From: Arcuatula senhousia
Lineage: Eukaryota > Mollusca > Bivalvia > Mytilida > Mytilidae
Assembly (NCBI GenBank): GCA_963971305.1
Contig: OZ020303.1
Span: 40,226,106-40,290,105, forward strand
Reading direction: 5' to 3'
DNA: 64,000 bases
The position numbers and the translations under genes were made by a program. Under the pieces are notes generated by a model. The model was given only the letters and a program-made list of their open reading frames with translations. It ran no database searches and was not told the origin of the DNA. Every line of letters begins with the position of its first letter. Within the stretch, counting starts at the first letter, position 1. This document shows, one piece after another, positions 1 through 11,076 of this stretch.

Positions 1-480
1 GGGGATAAAATAAGCATCAAGCCTGTTTCCCTGAAATAACTTAAAAAAAAGTTGAAACTAAACACAATATGGAATGGGACTATGCATTACCACTCTACCT
101 TCATTATGATAAAAGATTGGAAACAAATTTCATCCCAAAAGATTTAGCATTGATTTATTTCTTCCGGATTACGTTCTGCGAATTTTTTCAATAAATGTTT
201 ATAAGTAAAACATAAAAGTTCGAAATATTTTGAATGTTGAACCAGAACCTGGTGTTAAATTTACATTTTTAATGGTGAATGTTAAACGTAGAAACTTGAA
301 TTATTTTGACTGGTCTTTTACAACCAAACGCAATCTGCAATGAAGACTCAAGTCGAAAAAATAGTAATCTAAGGGTTTTCTCCACTCCAGGTATCTTGGT
401 TTTAATCTGGGTTCCGTTTCGGAATTATTTGGTTTTGTTGTATGCTCTTAATGTGTTTGACATTTTTTATCTTTTTTCCT
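1..480. other. AT-rich intergenic DNA, no gene seen
   Basis: I see no credible coding frame here. From about 390 onward the sequence begins to resemble the copy near 1120-1310 (a stretch on the theme of cgtttcggaattatttggtt), so the end of this block is probably the start of the hammerhead-bearing repeat annotated next. Confidence 0.5.
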
Positions 481-484
481 AGAG

Positions 485-526
485 CACCTTTGATCAGTCT
501 TGAATAAAAAGACAAAACGAGTGTCA
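485..526 (+). ncRNA. decayed hammerhead-ribozyme motif, copy 1
   Basis: The stretch reads gcacc-tttgatca-gtctt-loop-aagac-aaaac-gagtgtc, which follows the hammerhead order of stem I strand, CUGAUGA core, stem II, GAAA core, stem III and cleavage triplet. Stem II is intact (gtctt pairs with aagac, 5 bp), but the two core boxes carry substitutions (TTGATCA for CTGATGA, CAAAA for CGAAA), so catalysis is unlikely. The copy at 1175-1217 keeps the cores and loses stem II, and comparing the two makes the identification stronger. Hammerheads of this layout are known in Penelope-like elements and retrozymes of molluscs; assignment to one of those classes is inference. Confidence 0.5.
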
Positions 527-663
527 AGCAAAGTAAAGTATTTTGCCTAAAGCATTGTTGCAGTTTTATTAGTAACAGCATGCGATTGTTGGCGCTGTTG
601 TTGCGTTAACTCGCTCCGGTATCAATACTTTCATGTTGATCTTAGTCCCGTTTCGGAGTTATT

Positions 664-1085
664 TGGTTAGTTATTTATTTTGTTATTGCTTTACTCCCAA
701 GTGGCGTGATAACGGCATGGTGATGAAATCGAGGAAAGGGGACACAAGACCAATAGAGGAGAGGAGATTTTGACCGCCACTGTAAAAAGAACTGATGGGT
801 ATGGACAGGCAATCAAGTTTCCTACGTGCCCTACTCTTACCGAGACCTGCAGCAGTGTTCTTTAACGTGCAAGGAACGTGACATTTTTCCGGACATTATG
901 CACCACTTTTCGGCCAGGTTTTAATTCTGCATAATAGCTTGAATTCCAAGGCATGCAGCCATGATGATACGGTCTGTCCCATTCAACCACCTGGGGCACA
1001 CATCCAAGTCGCTTTGTGGGCAAGCGGCCTGACCCGATAGCAGTTTTTTAAAGCGCTTTATAGTGGACTTTTACCGACAAGCTTA
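664..1085 (-). mobile_element. LINE-like 3' fragment, (ACTAA) tail family
   Basis: Read on the minus strand this fragment ends in gggagtaaagcaataac followed by a short tail, as do copies at 60895-61137 and, inverted, 61390-61610. The copy at 60895-61137 has a clean tail of four ACTA/ACTAA units, typical of a non-LTR retrotransposon 3' end. This copy interrupts the hammerhead-bearing repeat that surrounds it (about 390-660 and 1120-1310). No coding sequence remains. The family is recognised only from copies inside this window. Confidence 0.5.
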
Positions 1086-1174
1086 GCGCTGCTGCGGTCC
1101 TATTCACCGCACATGTTATTTGGTGTTATATTTATATTCATATTGTGTTTTGTATTCTCGTCCTTTGGGTTAGA

Positions 1175-1217
1175 GCGCCTCTGATGAGGCTTGAATTGAC
1201 GAAATGCACGCCAGGCG
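1175..1217 (+). ncRNA. decayed hammerhead-ribozyme motif, copy 2
   Basis: The order is gcgcct, CTGATGA (1181-1187), a 12-base stretch, CGAAA (1200-1204), tgcacgcc, then aggcg (1213-1217). The outer strands gcgcct and aggcg pair as stem I. Both catalytic boxes are intact, but stem II no longer pairs well and the expected NUH cleavage triplet is gcc, so self-cleavage is doubtful. It is the sister of the motif at 485-526. Confidence is moderate for family membership and low for activity. Confidence 0.55.
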
Positions 1218-1592
1218 TTGTGAAATTAGCGTTTAGAACTCCGTAGTAGTTTTTTTTTATTTGTAACAACACGTGATTGTTAGTGATTGTGGTTTGGTTT
1301 TAATACCCGAGTCAGCCTGTAGTTGGATGTTCTTCAAAATGATAGGGCAGGTAGAAATTGATATGTGGATTACTTCACCCTTACCAGGATGTTTTCAATA
1401 TCTGTTCCTGTTTTTGCTTAAAAACTGCAATCATTCACTTGTTCCATTTATAGCCATTATGGCGAAACGGGCAAACATAATTTGTACCGCCTATGCCAAT
1501 AAACAAGTGTATCGCGTTTCGTTACCATTAGATTTATGGTTTTAGAAGAGTTAAGCGTTTGATAGAGTTTACAGACGGACTCAAAGTGATAG

Positions 1593-1634
1593 CTATAGCT
1601 CACCTCACCCTACGGGTTAGGTCAGGTGAGCTAA
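1593..1634. repeat. terminal hairpin fragment of the AGGCTCCCAGGAGCCT (P) family
   Basis: The sequence tagctcacct, spacer, aggtgagcta forms a short stem-loop identical in style to one end of the P elements at 7255, 12644 and 22986. Only this end is present. Confidence 0.6.
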
Positions 1635-1841
1635 AAGACGTTAAATTGACTATGGAGGAAGACTTTCAACAAAGGTCTATGACAAACTCGATGACTTCAA
1701 TAAACGTCGACTTCTTGTGTAACAGTCCGCTGCAGTTTACGTATCACAAAGGAATCGTTAATACAGAGCTTGCGGGACCTACCCAGGTACATCGATACCC
1801 TTGACATAACGTAATGTCTGACAGAAAAAAAACCGCTAAAA

Positions 1842-2260
1842 AAGGTTATGTTGCTCTTCGGTTGCTGTCTTCGCCAAAGAAATTTTACGGAAGACATCGT
1901 GCACACAGAGACAAAAATGGGATTTTCATCTCTCAGATGAGTGAGGATGTTTATTCGTCATAGGTTTTTATTGTCTTCGTCTAACGGATTTGACACACTT
2001 ATCTGACAATCGGCGGCTGTTCGACGGGTTTGCTATAGCAAGCAGGAATTAACTGCTGTATAGTCTCCAGGAACACCTGATTCATCTCGTTACGACTTGA
2101 GTTCGCGCTGTTGATTTCTGTTCGGTTAATTTTATGTTTTTTTATGTTTTGTGTTTCTTCCTTCTGAATAATTTCGTGTTTACTGATTTGTCGTTGTTCT
2201 CGGACTTTTGACACTCGAATGCCCCGCCCCATTGGTGCCTCTTTGCTTCTCTGATTAGGG
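1842..2260 (+). repeat. dispersed repeat family RA, copy 1
   Basis: Starts with ggttatgttgctcttcggt, passes through acggaagacat and cggatttgacacact, and ends with a stretch on the theme of gccccattggtgcctcttt. The same ordered blocks recur at 11635-12034 and 61645-61975 (plus strand) and, in part, at 18750-18850, 40205-40370, 42664-42900 and 58395-58615. Short reading frames inside are not conserved between copies, so this is a non-coding interspersed repeat of unknown class. Confidence 0.7.
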
Positions 2261-2489
2261 ACAAACATATTGTACAAAAGAAGCTTATGTTTACAAATGG
2301 AACAATCGAATGTTATTAATCTAAAAACTCAAAGGCATAGAATCATAATAATGAAAACGTCAAGCATTCTGAGAGTATTGCAAAACAATACATAGTCCCC
2401 TACCGGCCTCATATTTCAGTCACTGGTAACAATTTGTCAAACAAATTAATATCTAAACTTGATCAGTTTATTAACTACATGGAACAATA

Positions 2490-2567
2490 AAAAAGTGTAG
2501 AAAATAAAATTGCAATGGATTTTCAAACTTCAAAGGGCCATAACTCCAATTAAAATTTGTGGACCGG
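2490..2567 (+). repeat. first partial unit of the 160-bp tandem array RB
   Basis: This is the left part of an RB unit (caaagggccataactccaat). It is cut at ccgg by the inverted-repeat element that follows and the array resumes at 3480. Confidence 0.7.
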
Positions 2568-3479
2568 TGTTATATTGCCATTCCCCCCCCCCCCCATGCC
2601 AGTTTCCCCCCCCCGGAAAATCTGGATCGATCTAGTTCCCCCCCGGGGGAAAAACTGGATCATTGTCATTTTTCCCCCTAGGAAAAATGAAAATACGTAT
2701 TATATATTGTAGATTTCCCCCCATCGATGTTTAGCATATCTTAGCTTTTCAGTGGATACATGCTTATATCAGTCTGTGATTTTTTTTATGGAAAATGTAG
2801 CTTTAATATGATTTGTACGCTTTTTTCTTATGAAAATAAAATATTTAAAGTTAGTATCTTATAAATAATTTTTATTTATATTCAGCTCTTACACTTTTGA
2901 GGTAATCTATATGATAAGAAATATTTGAGGTACGGATTCAGTTTTGAAAGCATTATCATCATTAAAAAAACATAGTTTTATCTTTAAAATACCAAGTCGT
3001 TTATGCTGTATTAAATGAAAGATAAGAATCAGTAGATCTCTTTGCAATTGACAATGACTTGGCTTTGTGTCAATATGAGGTGGACAAGTTTTACATTAAT
3101 ATTGCATGTCTACTGCATGGTTCAATATAACTCGTATTCATATTTACTTTGGGTTGTCTTTTATGTTGTTATAGCTTTTATGTGCCAACGACGACGACAT
3201 GTCGGAATAGGACATTAAATTTTAAGTCCGACGATGCGAAAATTACTACGAAAACCGCACAGGGAATGATTTGACAATTGGCAGGATTGTTTAGTATGAC
3301 CAAATGTATGCCCTAGGGAAAATGAGCTTTTTGCTTATAAAGGGGGAAAAACTGGACTGATCCTATTTTTCCCCCGGGGGAAAAACTGGATCGATCCTAT
3401 TCTTCCGGGGGGAAGAACTGGATCGATCCAGATTTTCCCCCCGTAAAAACTGGCATGGGGGAAAATATACAATAGAACA
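2568..3479. mobile_element. TIR element with CCGG target duplication and nested palindromes
   Basis: The ends are inverted: the left starts tgttatattgcc and the right, read in reverse, starts tgttctattgta. Both continue with a C-run, atgccagttt and several copies of the self-complementary block ggatcgatcc bordered by C or G runs, giving terminal inverted repeats of over 100 bp. The element sits inside an RB unit, and the four bases ccgg occur once in uninterrupted RB units but twice here (2564-2567 and 3480-3483). That shows insertion with a 4-bp target duplication. The interior is AT-rich with no transposase, so it is non-autonomous. The superfamily is unknown. Confidence 0.75.
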
Positions 3480-4290
3480 CCGGCACGAAACTCAATCTTA
3501 ATCTGTAACTCGTCATAGTAAAATCGCATTCCAAAAATCAGTTCATTATCCATAAGCGTTTAGAAAAAAAAATGCGGAAAACTGATATTTTAGTGAATTT
3601 TCAAAGTTCAAAGGGCCATAACTCCCATAAAGATTTGTTGACCGGCACGAAACTCAGACTTATTCTGTAACTATTCATGGTTAACACATAAATCACATAC
3701 CAAAAAATCAGTTCATTATATATAAGCGTTTAGAAAAAAAGTGCGGTAAACTGAAATTTTAGTGAATTTCAAAGTTCAAAGGGCCATAACTCCCATAAAA
3801 ATTTGTGGACCGACACGAAACTTAAATTTTGATTTTTAACTGATCATGGTTAGCTGACATACCAAAAATCAATTCATTATCTATAAGCGTTAAGAAAAAT
3901 AGTGCGGAAAACTGAAATATTAGTGAATTTTCAAAGTTCAAAGGGTCATAACTCCCATAAAAATTTGTGAACGGACACGAAACTCGAATTTGATCTGTAA
4001 CTCTGCATGGTTAACTCACATTTCAAAAATCAGTTCATTATCTATAAGCGTTAAGAAAAAAAGTGCAGAAAACTGAAATTTTAGTGAATTTTCAAAGTTC
4101 AAAGGGCCCGCATAACTCCCATAAAAATTTATGGATCGGCACGAAACTCAAACTTGATCTGTAACTCATCAAGGTTAACTCACATACCAAAAATCAGTTC
4201 ATTATCTATAAACCTTTAGACAGACTGACAGACGGACGGACGGACAAACGGACAGAGCGCAAACCTATAGTTTCATTCGGCTCTCGCCGT
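3480..4290 (+). repeat. tandem array RB, about 160-bp units
   Basis: The phrase caaagggccataactccc recurs at about 3605, 3773, 3933 and 4094 (spacing about 159-169 bp), each followed by a cacgaaactc block and cagttcattat. The array closes with gacggacggacgga and a cggctctcgccg stem. Arrays of this design are typical of bivalve pearl/Helitron-like non-autonomous elements; that class assignment is inference. Confidence 0.7.
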
Positions 4291-4611
4291 TTGGGGGACT
4301 AAAAAAAATACACAACATCCAAAAACCAATAGAACATAAGATAACGCAATTAATGAAACAAAATAATAAAAATTACCAAGCTTAATAACAAACTTAATGT
4401 TCGGCTTTAAATTTTCAATCATCAGCTTGTCATTCTTTGCTAGCAATTTTCTGTACCCTCCAGCTGATATTACTTCACCGTTTGTCGTTAGAAAACCAAA
4501 CGAGTACTAATAGGCCATTCATAAATCGCAAGTCTTATAAGGCACAATGGAAAAAAGACAACAGCCTTCAGTGTGAGTTTGCTGTTTTTCAAGATAACCG
4601 AATAAAATATG
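4291..4611. other. AT-rich spacer, nothing recognised
   Basis: No reading frame, repeat copy or RNA motif is supported between the RB array and GPCR pseudogene A. Confidence 0.5.
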
Positions 4612-6239
4612 TTACATGTTAAAAACCTTTAATTGTATATAACGAAAAAGTATAATATGTGAATAGATGTTAGGCTGTTGTGCGAGATTAGAAGTTCTTT
4701 TGATGCATTGTACAACAATCAAGATCAGTTGAAAGAATCCTGAAATGTCTAAAAAAGAAAATTGAAGATTATAAAAATGGTTTATTTGAGTTCCACAGTT
4801 GTTCCATCTTTGACGGTCAACTTTACGTCCTGCCATCTGAAACAGGAGGTACACCCATGGATCTAAAACCTGGTTCCAACAGGCCAGGGATAAACAAAGA
4901 ATATCGGCAGCATTATTTCTTAAAATCTGTAGCTGGTTGATAATAATCCTTACCTGAAACAAAAACAAAACAAAAAACAAATAAAAAAACATAATCTATT
5001 TTACTCTTTTTCGAGTGTCTGTCGAGTGGCTTGACAGAGTTTATTTTTTTTTGTGTGTATTATTTTCTTCCGATTTAAAACTAAAAAAAATAAATAGCCC
5101 AGCAACCATTCAGGTTAAAAAATAATTATTATTGTTTGCATTAAAATTAAATCGTTTCATATAGAATTACATTTAAAATTTTACAATTAATAAAAATGGA
5201 AGGTATTTTTCGCGGAATCTTATTTTAGCGATTACTTATATGCGAGTATATATTATATGAATGACTAGTAATAATCAAACAATGTTACTGTAATTTCAAC
5301 CCTGAAAATCATCTGACGAAAAGATTTTGATTTTTTTAAGTGCCCTCAGCGATGATCGAACTCACAACATTTGGGACATCTGCGGCGAACCCGCTAAAAA
5401 CAACTGATACGGTATTTGAAATTAAATTACTTACCAAAAATGGCGTCCAGCAAATAGTAAATGTCATAAGTACCCCCGATAATAGTGCAATGGCTGTCCT
5501 GTTCTGTTTTGCTCTATCCATTGAACGTTTTTGTGAAGCTGAAGTGAAGCTTCCATCTTATTGTCTTTTCGCCGTAACCAGACCTATTATGGTGCGCAGG
5601 TAGCAAATCCAAGAAAAACAAAAAAGAAGGTAAAAACGTAATCCTCTGGTCTTTGTCCGAAGAAATTGAAAAAGCACCAAGAATTTGGATAGTGGACAAC
5701 ATATTCACCGAGACCTAACATCAGAAGAGATGGGCATATTGTTAAAAAAATCCAAATTCCAGCAACAACTTTTATAGCTGTACAACCTATATTTTAAATT
5801 TTTAACTGTAAATGTGGGTGTATAATTAGCAATATCTGCAGCCATTGCCCCAACTGGGAAGTTTGTACACAGACATGCAAAAAGAAGCATCGCTGCCATA
5901 TATCTGCAGATTGTCGGATGAGTTTTGAGATTTAATGTTCCACAAAGTGAAGCGAATGCGATTGGACTTGTTGAAATTATTTCAAACAAATCCGTTATTG
6001 TCAGAGCCAAAACAAACTTGTGAAACATGTTCCATCTATGTTCTTTCTTTGTCTGAAACATCATAAAAATTGCAAGTAAATTTCCAACAGTGCGAAGCGT
6101 AATCTGAAGATATTGACGACAATACTGGTATTGGACGATGCTTTACTCATAGTGATACATTCAGGTATACGGTTACATTTTCAACATTGCCCAAGAATAA
6201 TTGAGTCGATGTTACATTGAAAATATATCCAGCAATCAT
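4612..6239 (-). pseudogene. prostanoid-like GPCR copy A, pseudogene
   Basis: This is a decayed member of the GPCR cluster. Exon 2 (4612-4953) is open and carries the TM7 block C-W-N-Q-V-L-D-P-W-V-Y; a canonical acceptor (ttcag) precedes it. Exon 1 (5435-6239) still has the CWTPFLV end of TM6 and a GTAAGT donor, leaving a 481-bp intron. Exon 1 is broken in several places. There is an in-frame stop in the N-terminal tail just before the conserved H-R-P block and a frameshift in TM1. A deletion of about 5 bases removes the Arg of the DRY motif. A further deletion plus stop falls between TM5 and the third intracellular loop. Sequence style (WTPFLVSN, LLF after the DPWVY motif) places it closest to copy B. 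The intact splice sites suggest recent death. Assembly error could explain one indel, but not all of these lesions. Confidence 0.85.
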
Positions 6240-7254
6240 TTCAATAGACTTATATATGCTTTAATATTGTTAAAGTTACTGAACTAAACAAAGTATTGTA
6301 CTGTTTATTTTGAAAAAAAATACACCTATTTTACTTTAAACAATAGCAGAGAGGAAGTATGTCGGTGCATGAAACAATGATATGTTTTGCGGCATCATAT
6401 TCCTATTGACATGGAAACAATTGATACTTACATGTAACAGACACTTAACAAATGTTCTTACAGCAAAAGGGCGTGTAACTCTTCTTTTTGACATTTTATC
6501 ACAGGCTGGGAACGGAAGTGACGTTACTAGTTAAACGAGAAAATTTTGAAGAACAGGTAGCTCAAAGTTCAAAATAGCATTTCTGGGTCATTAAAACTGC
6601 CATTTTTGAGTTAGTTGAAGCCTATATGCACACAAAACGAAATTATTTAATATTATTGGTGTTGAAAAAAGGCAAAATTAATGATTTTCTCTGAAACAAC
6701 AACATTTTTGTTTACTTAATTTACTTAGAACACACTGACCTTGATGAAAAATTCTACATTGGTCTTTCACTGCTTCTACTTTTAAGGATGGTTTTGTTCA
6801 TAAATGAGAAATCATTAGCTCCTGCTGCGCGGGAGCTAAATTGAATGAGCCATGGAGTATGGTAGCTTAAATCAGAAGACGTAAATAAGCTAGTCACAAA
6901 TAAAATCCGGAATAGCATGGATTATTTTGCTTTTTAGTAATTTGCATTTTAAAAATAAAACGCCTAACTATTGAACTTATATGAATGAAAATATTTCTAG
7001 CTTTAGAGACGAATGCAGAGATTTTTTTTTCAATGAACACGCTTTATATTTCATTGACGTTATAATTGTCCACATCAAAACGACAGAAAGTTGGGATACC
7101 TGTAATTTTGAACAAAACAAAGCGTAACATGTCAATTAAATAAATTCTGCCGAAATGTCTTTGCAGTGATAAAATTATCAACTTGTCGGTCTCAGTATAC
7201 GAAATTGTTTTATTAAAAAATTATGAACCCGTAAAACTGAACAAGTTACGAACT
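6240..7254. other. AT-rich intergenic DNA
   Basis: No coding exon, RNA gene or recognisable repeat was found. It includes the region upstream of copy A; no promoter element could be assigned. Confidence 0.5.
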
Positions 7255-8094
7255 TTTTAGCTCACCTGGACAAGCTGTTGCCATCACTTGGCGTCCGTCG
7301 TCATTATCTTTTCTTTGAAAATCTTCTCCTCCGAAACGACTGAAGGGCTTGCTTTGAAACTTTGCACACTTCATCTTTTGGATGTCCTCTACCAACATTG
7401 TATGAATAATGACCCCCGTCAAAACTACATGGCCAACGTTACTATATAATAGACTAGGGGGTCAGACTACTGTTTTTGGCTTGTAAATCAAAAAGTATAA
7501 GAGATAGATGAAATCTGATGCCACGCACTGCTTCGGCATCAAAAGCTATACTATAGTCTGCTTCATTCGAAATTGTCAGATGACCCGTTATAGGAGTCGC
7601 GGCCCCTTAAAGGTAAAAAATAGCATTTTTTCATGTTTTTGGCTTATAGAATGAAAACTATTACAGATAGAGAAAAGTTGTTGCTTGCTAAAATGTTCAG
7701 CTCATTTAGCTCTACAAAAGTCTCCTTAGGGTCGAAGTTGGCAGGTAGTCCCTTATATTGGTTACGGCCCTTAAAATAACGTTTTTTTTTAAATATTTTT
7801 GGCCTATAGAATGAAAACTATAGAAGATAAAGAAAAGCTGTTTCTTGCTTAAACATTCAGCTCATTTATCTCTACAATAGTCTTCATAGGATTGAAGTTT
7901 TCAGATGACCCCTTATAGGGGCTATGGTCCCTAAATAACGGTTTTTCATGTTTTGGGCCTACAAAATGAAAACTATAGTAGATAGAGAAAAGTTGTTGCT
8001 TGCTTAAATGTTCAGCTCATTTAGCTCAACAAGAGTCTTTATAGGGTCGACATCAAGACCAGGTGAGCGATTCAGGCTCCTGGGAGCCTCTTGT
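7255..8094 (-). mobile_element. P-family element, inverted copy
   Basis: It runs from ttttagctcacctgg to aggctcctgggagcctcttg, the reverse of the P copies at 12644 and 26126. Inside are roughly 150-bp units marked by tgttcagctcatttagctc and accccttataggggtta. Both ends fold back on themselves: the 16-base palindrome AGGCTCCTGGGAGCCT at one end and an AGCTCACC/GGTGAGCT-type stem at the other. There are no open frames. Layout fits the bivalve pearl or Helitron-derived non-autonomous class (inference). Confidence 0.7.
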
Positions 8095-8164
8095 AATTTT
8101 CATTACGTACATGTAGAAAACTATAAAAACTGTGAGTAGTAGCTCACAAATAAATACTCCCGCC

Positions 8165-8560
8165 CCGAAAAATCAATCAGAAGATTTTTTTTAAAAATAG
8201 TAGATGCACATTTACATTATGTATGAAAATCTTTTGAGAGGTTAAGGAGGAGTCGCGGATAAAAGATGGTTACCCCTTGTAGTCAAATGGCTTAGTCCAT
8301 GTTTTGCAATGGGAAAGCCTAAAAATCATTCTGATCAAATTTAAAAATAGATGATGCACAGTCTTCATTGTGTCACAAAGATTGTGTAAAAGTTTCATGA
8401 AAATCCATCAAGGGGTTTAAGAGTTGCGGATAAGAAATGGGTACTCCCTTGTGTCAAACATTTAATTCCATGTTTTGCTATAGGAAGCCCCAAAAAATAT
8501 AAGATCATGAAAATAGCAGGTGCACATTTCCATTATGTTACAAAATTGTGTAAAAGTTTA
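8165..8560 (+). repeat. tandem array, about 170-bp units, interrupted
   Basis: The phrase tgtgtaaaagtttcatgaa and ccatcaaggggtttaag recur with about 170-bp spacing. A further unit piece reappears at about 9283-9330 (ccatcaaagggttaaggag), so the array is split by the sequence at 8565-9280. Confidence 0.55.
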
Positions 8561-8564
8561 ATGA

Positions 8565-9280
8565 AGATCCTTTATACATGTACCCCTTTTACATATACGA
8601 GATTTCCTTACGAGTTCTTACGGGTCTGTAACTCGTATCAGATCGCAAAGACTCGCAATCTTCTCGCAATTTACTCTCTGTTGCTCGTAAAAAGGTCTTG
8701 CCAACTTGTATAAAATCGACTGAACCCGTTTGATGTGTACGAATATTTCGACGTGTCAAAAATCGTTGTAAAATTTTGCGAGTTGAAAAAATGACAATTT
8801 TATAATTTAACTTATAAACTCATCGCATATTACTCGAAAAGAACTCGTAATGATCGTAAGTGACTCGCGTTTACTCTTAACTCGGGAAGACATCGCAGAG
8901 CATTTCTGTTACCAGTCGCGAGTTAGTCACGATTTCCTTTACTACATTGCATTTCACTTTAAGGACATCGTTAAGACACTGTAACAAGCTTGTAAACGCT
9001 TCAAAATTAAAGATTATATCGTCGCTAGATGGGGGTGCATAAATTTCAAGTTATCTGAAAAAAACGTGAAAGTTCGAGATCAGTCGTTTTGTAATTGACT
9101 CAGGATTAAAAAAATACATTATGATTCAAAATCAATCCTTACAATTCCAAGACATAAAATTTAATGACAAGAATTCAATGTTTCCAATATTCAAAGCGGA
9201 AATAATACATGTATTGTTGATGTCCGTTAACATTTGCAATGTTATCTATAGGGAATAAAGTCGTTGGTTCGTTTACAAAC
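8565..9280. other. insertion rich in ACTCG-type words
   Basis: This block separates two parts of one tandem array. Between 8600 and 8960 it is dense in actcgtaa, actcgc and their reverse, which is unusual beside AT-rich surroundings. No inverted ends, duplication of target bases or coding frame could be fixed. Nature unknown. Confidence 0.4.
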
Positions 9281-9386
9281 CCCATAAAAATCCATCAAAG
9301 GGTTAAGGAGGTGTTGCCGATAAATATATGCAAATCATTTCTTAGCACAGCGTCACGTCTGATACAAAATTGATCGCACATGGTTT

Positions 9387-10065
9387 TGTAACGGGTGTGA
9401 TGAAATAATCATAATGATGATCTCCCTTGGACGAGAAAACTTTTATATTTCTACAAAATTTCCATGAAGGATTTCTACCAGAATTATTAGAGACGTTTGA
9501 ACATTATATTACGTTAATTTGAGGACAATTTCAAGTGAAGATTACTGTGAAAATTATGGACTCTTGCCGTTATTATGGAACCAATGCACCACATTGAAAG
9601 AGAACTGTGAACTATTGATATGTTTTATTTATATTTTGTGCTGGGTTCGATTTGAACCATGGGGCATCTATGTCCTTACCTTTGGACCTTCAAAGGGTGT
9701 CATATTTACATGTCTAAATTACTCTGTAATGTGCTGTTTTTACTGTTTCTTTGTGTTATGCTCTAAATGGGCCCTTTAATTTGGAAATAAAATATAATTG
9801 ATTTGATTTGATTTGATTTTATTTATGCAAATAAACTCTCTTGCCTTATTGACATTCTTTGATTCTAATTTATGTTCTTTTGGCTTGATTGTTGAATTAA
9901 CAATATATGTAACTGTAAGTTTAAGTAATAAAGTATCTGAACATCTTTGGAGTATTGCCTTCTGCCTAAGCTCAATCCCTGCGGACGAACCGTACACGAC
10001 AGTTCGCCAGACACGAGAGGACGATGTAGCACACCTGGTGTGGCGCATCCGACCCTCCTGTTACA
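9387..10065 (+). repeat. 5' LTR
   Basis: Terminal TGTAAC/GTTACA, 679 bp. It is about 120 bp longer than its partner because it holds the insert at 9709-9819. An aataaa signal lies near 9927. Confidence 0.85.
9709..9819 (+). mobile_element. short retroposon inserted in the 5' LTR
   Basis: This 111-bp segment is absent from the otherwise matching 3' LTR. It is bordered by tattta on both sides (9703-9708 and 9820-9825) and ends in repeated ATTTG units after an aataaa-like word. That is the pattern of a 5'-truncated LINE or a SINE inserted by target-primed reverse transcription. Confidence 0.75.
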
Positions 10066-11076
10066 TTTTTGGTGGCCATTGTGGGGATTGAGATGAAACT
10101 TGGTGGGTGGTAGTACTCCAAGATGTAAAGCATCATGATGTAGTACTCATCATATTTTGGCACAATTTTTTTGTTATTTTTGCTGGCATTATTTTTTTAT
10201 GTGATCACATGTACATATGTTAGTATTTTATCTATGTTAGATTTGATGTTCAGATATTCTTAAGCTGTATTTTTGTTTTAGTAGAATTTTCAGAGATTTC
10301 CATTTTATACTTTAATTTTGAACAGATTTTTCAGAATATAAATCCTTATTTTATTGTGTTATGATCATTGAGCAGTAAGTTAGAAAAAAATATCATTTTT
10401 GAATAGTTATTTTCATATTGCATACACATTATATTGGTTAAATGCATTTTTGCATCATCATTTTGCAGCAGTTATGATTATATGGTACATGAACTTTTTA
10501 CTAGATGTGGTTATTCTCATATGGTTGATGAGAATGTGTTAGTTGCTAGAGGTTAGAAGATGACTTCCGAAATTATTAGTAGGGGTATATCTTATCTAGA
10601 CAACTGTGTTGCATGAGACCAAGGGTGTCTCATTATCTAAGTGGATTGTTACATTGTACGTAAGCTTTACAAGATATTTGCATAGTTCAGCTTTTATAAG
10701 TTAATAGGACTTGAGAATATATTAGTATCGGTGCCTACTGTTTATGTTTAATATTTCACACATCTGTTTATATAAAACAACAGTTTGAGCTATATGTAAA
10801 TACTCTATTCATTATGACAAGATGTTTAATGTGTGTTTAGTCTGCTTTCTGCTTCCAGCACTGACGCTGATGAGTTCTAACACTGATAAGGCTGAAAAAG
10901 CCTTTGCTATAGTGTCATGGTATGACTGATGTTATTGTCCAGTCTAAGAACTGAGGAGAATGGTCATTAACAGTAGAAGTAAAGATGATGCTTACAGATT
11001 ATTTCATTCTCTGGACTTAATTGATGCTTAATTGACTTCATTCCATTCAGCAAGTTTAGGCTTTTGAGGGGAGGAA

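Noticed and set aside
10855..10905. Possible hammerhead (ctgatgag followed by ctgaaa)
   Set aside because: Stem II does not form, spacing is wrong and no stem I partner exists.
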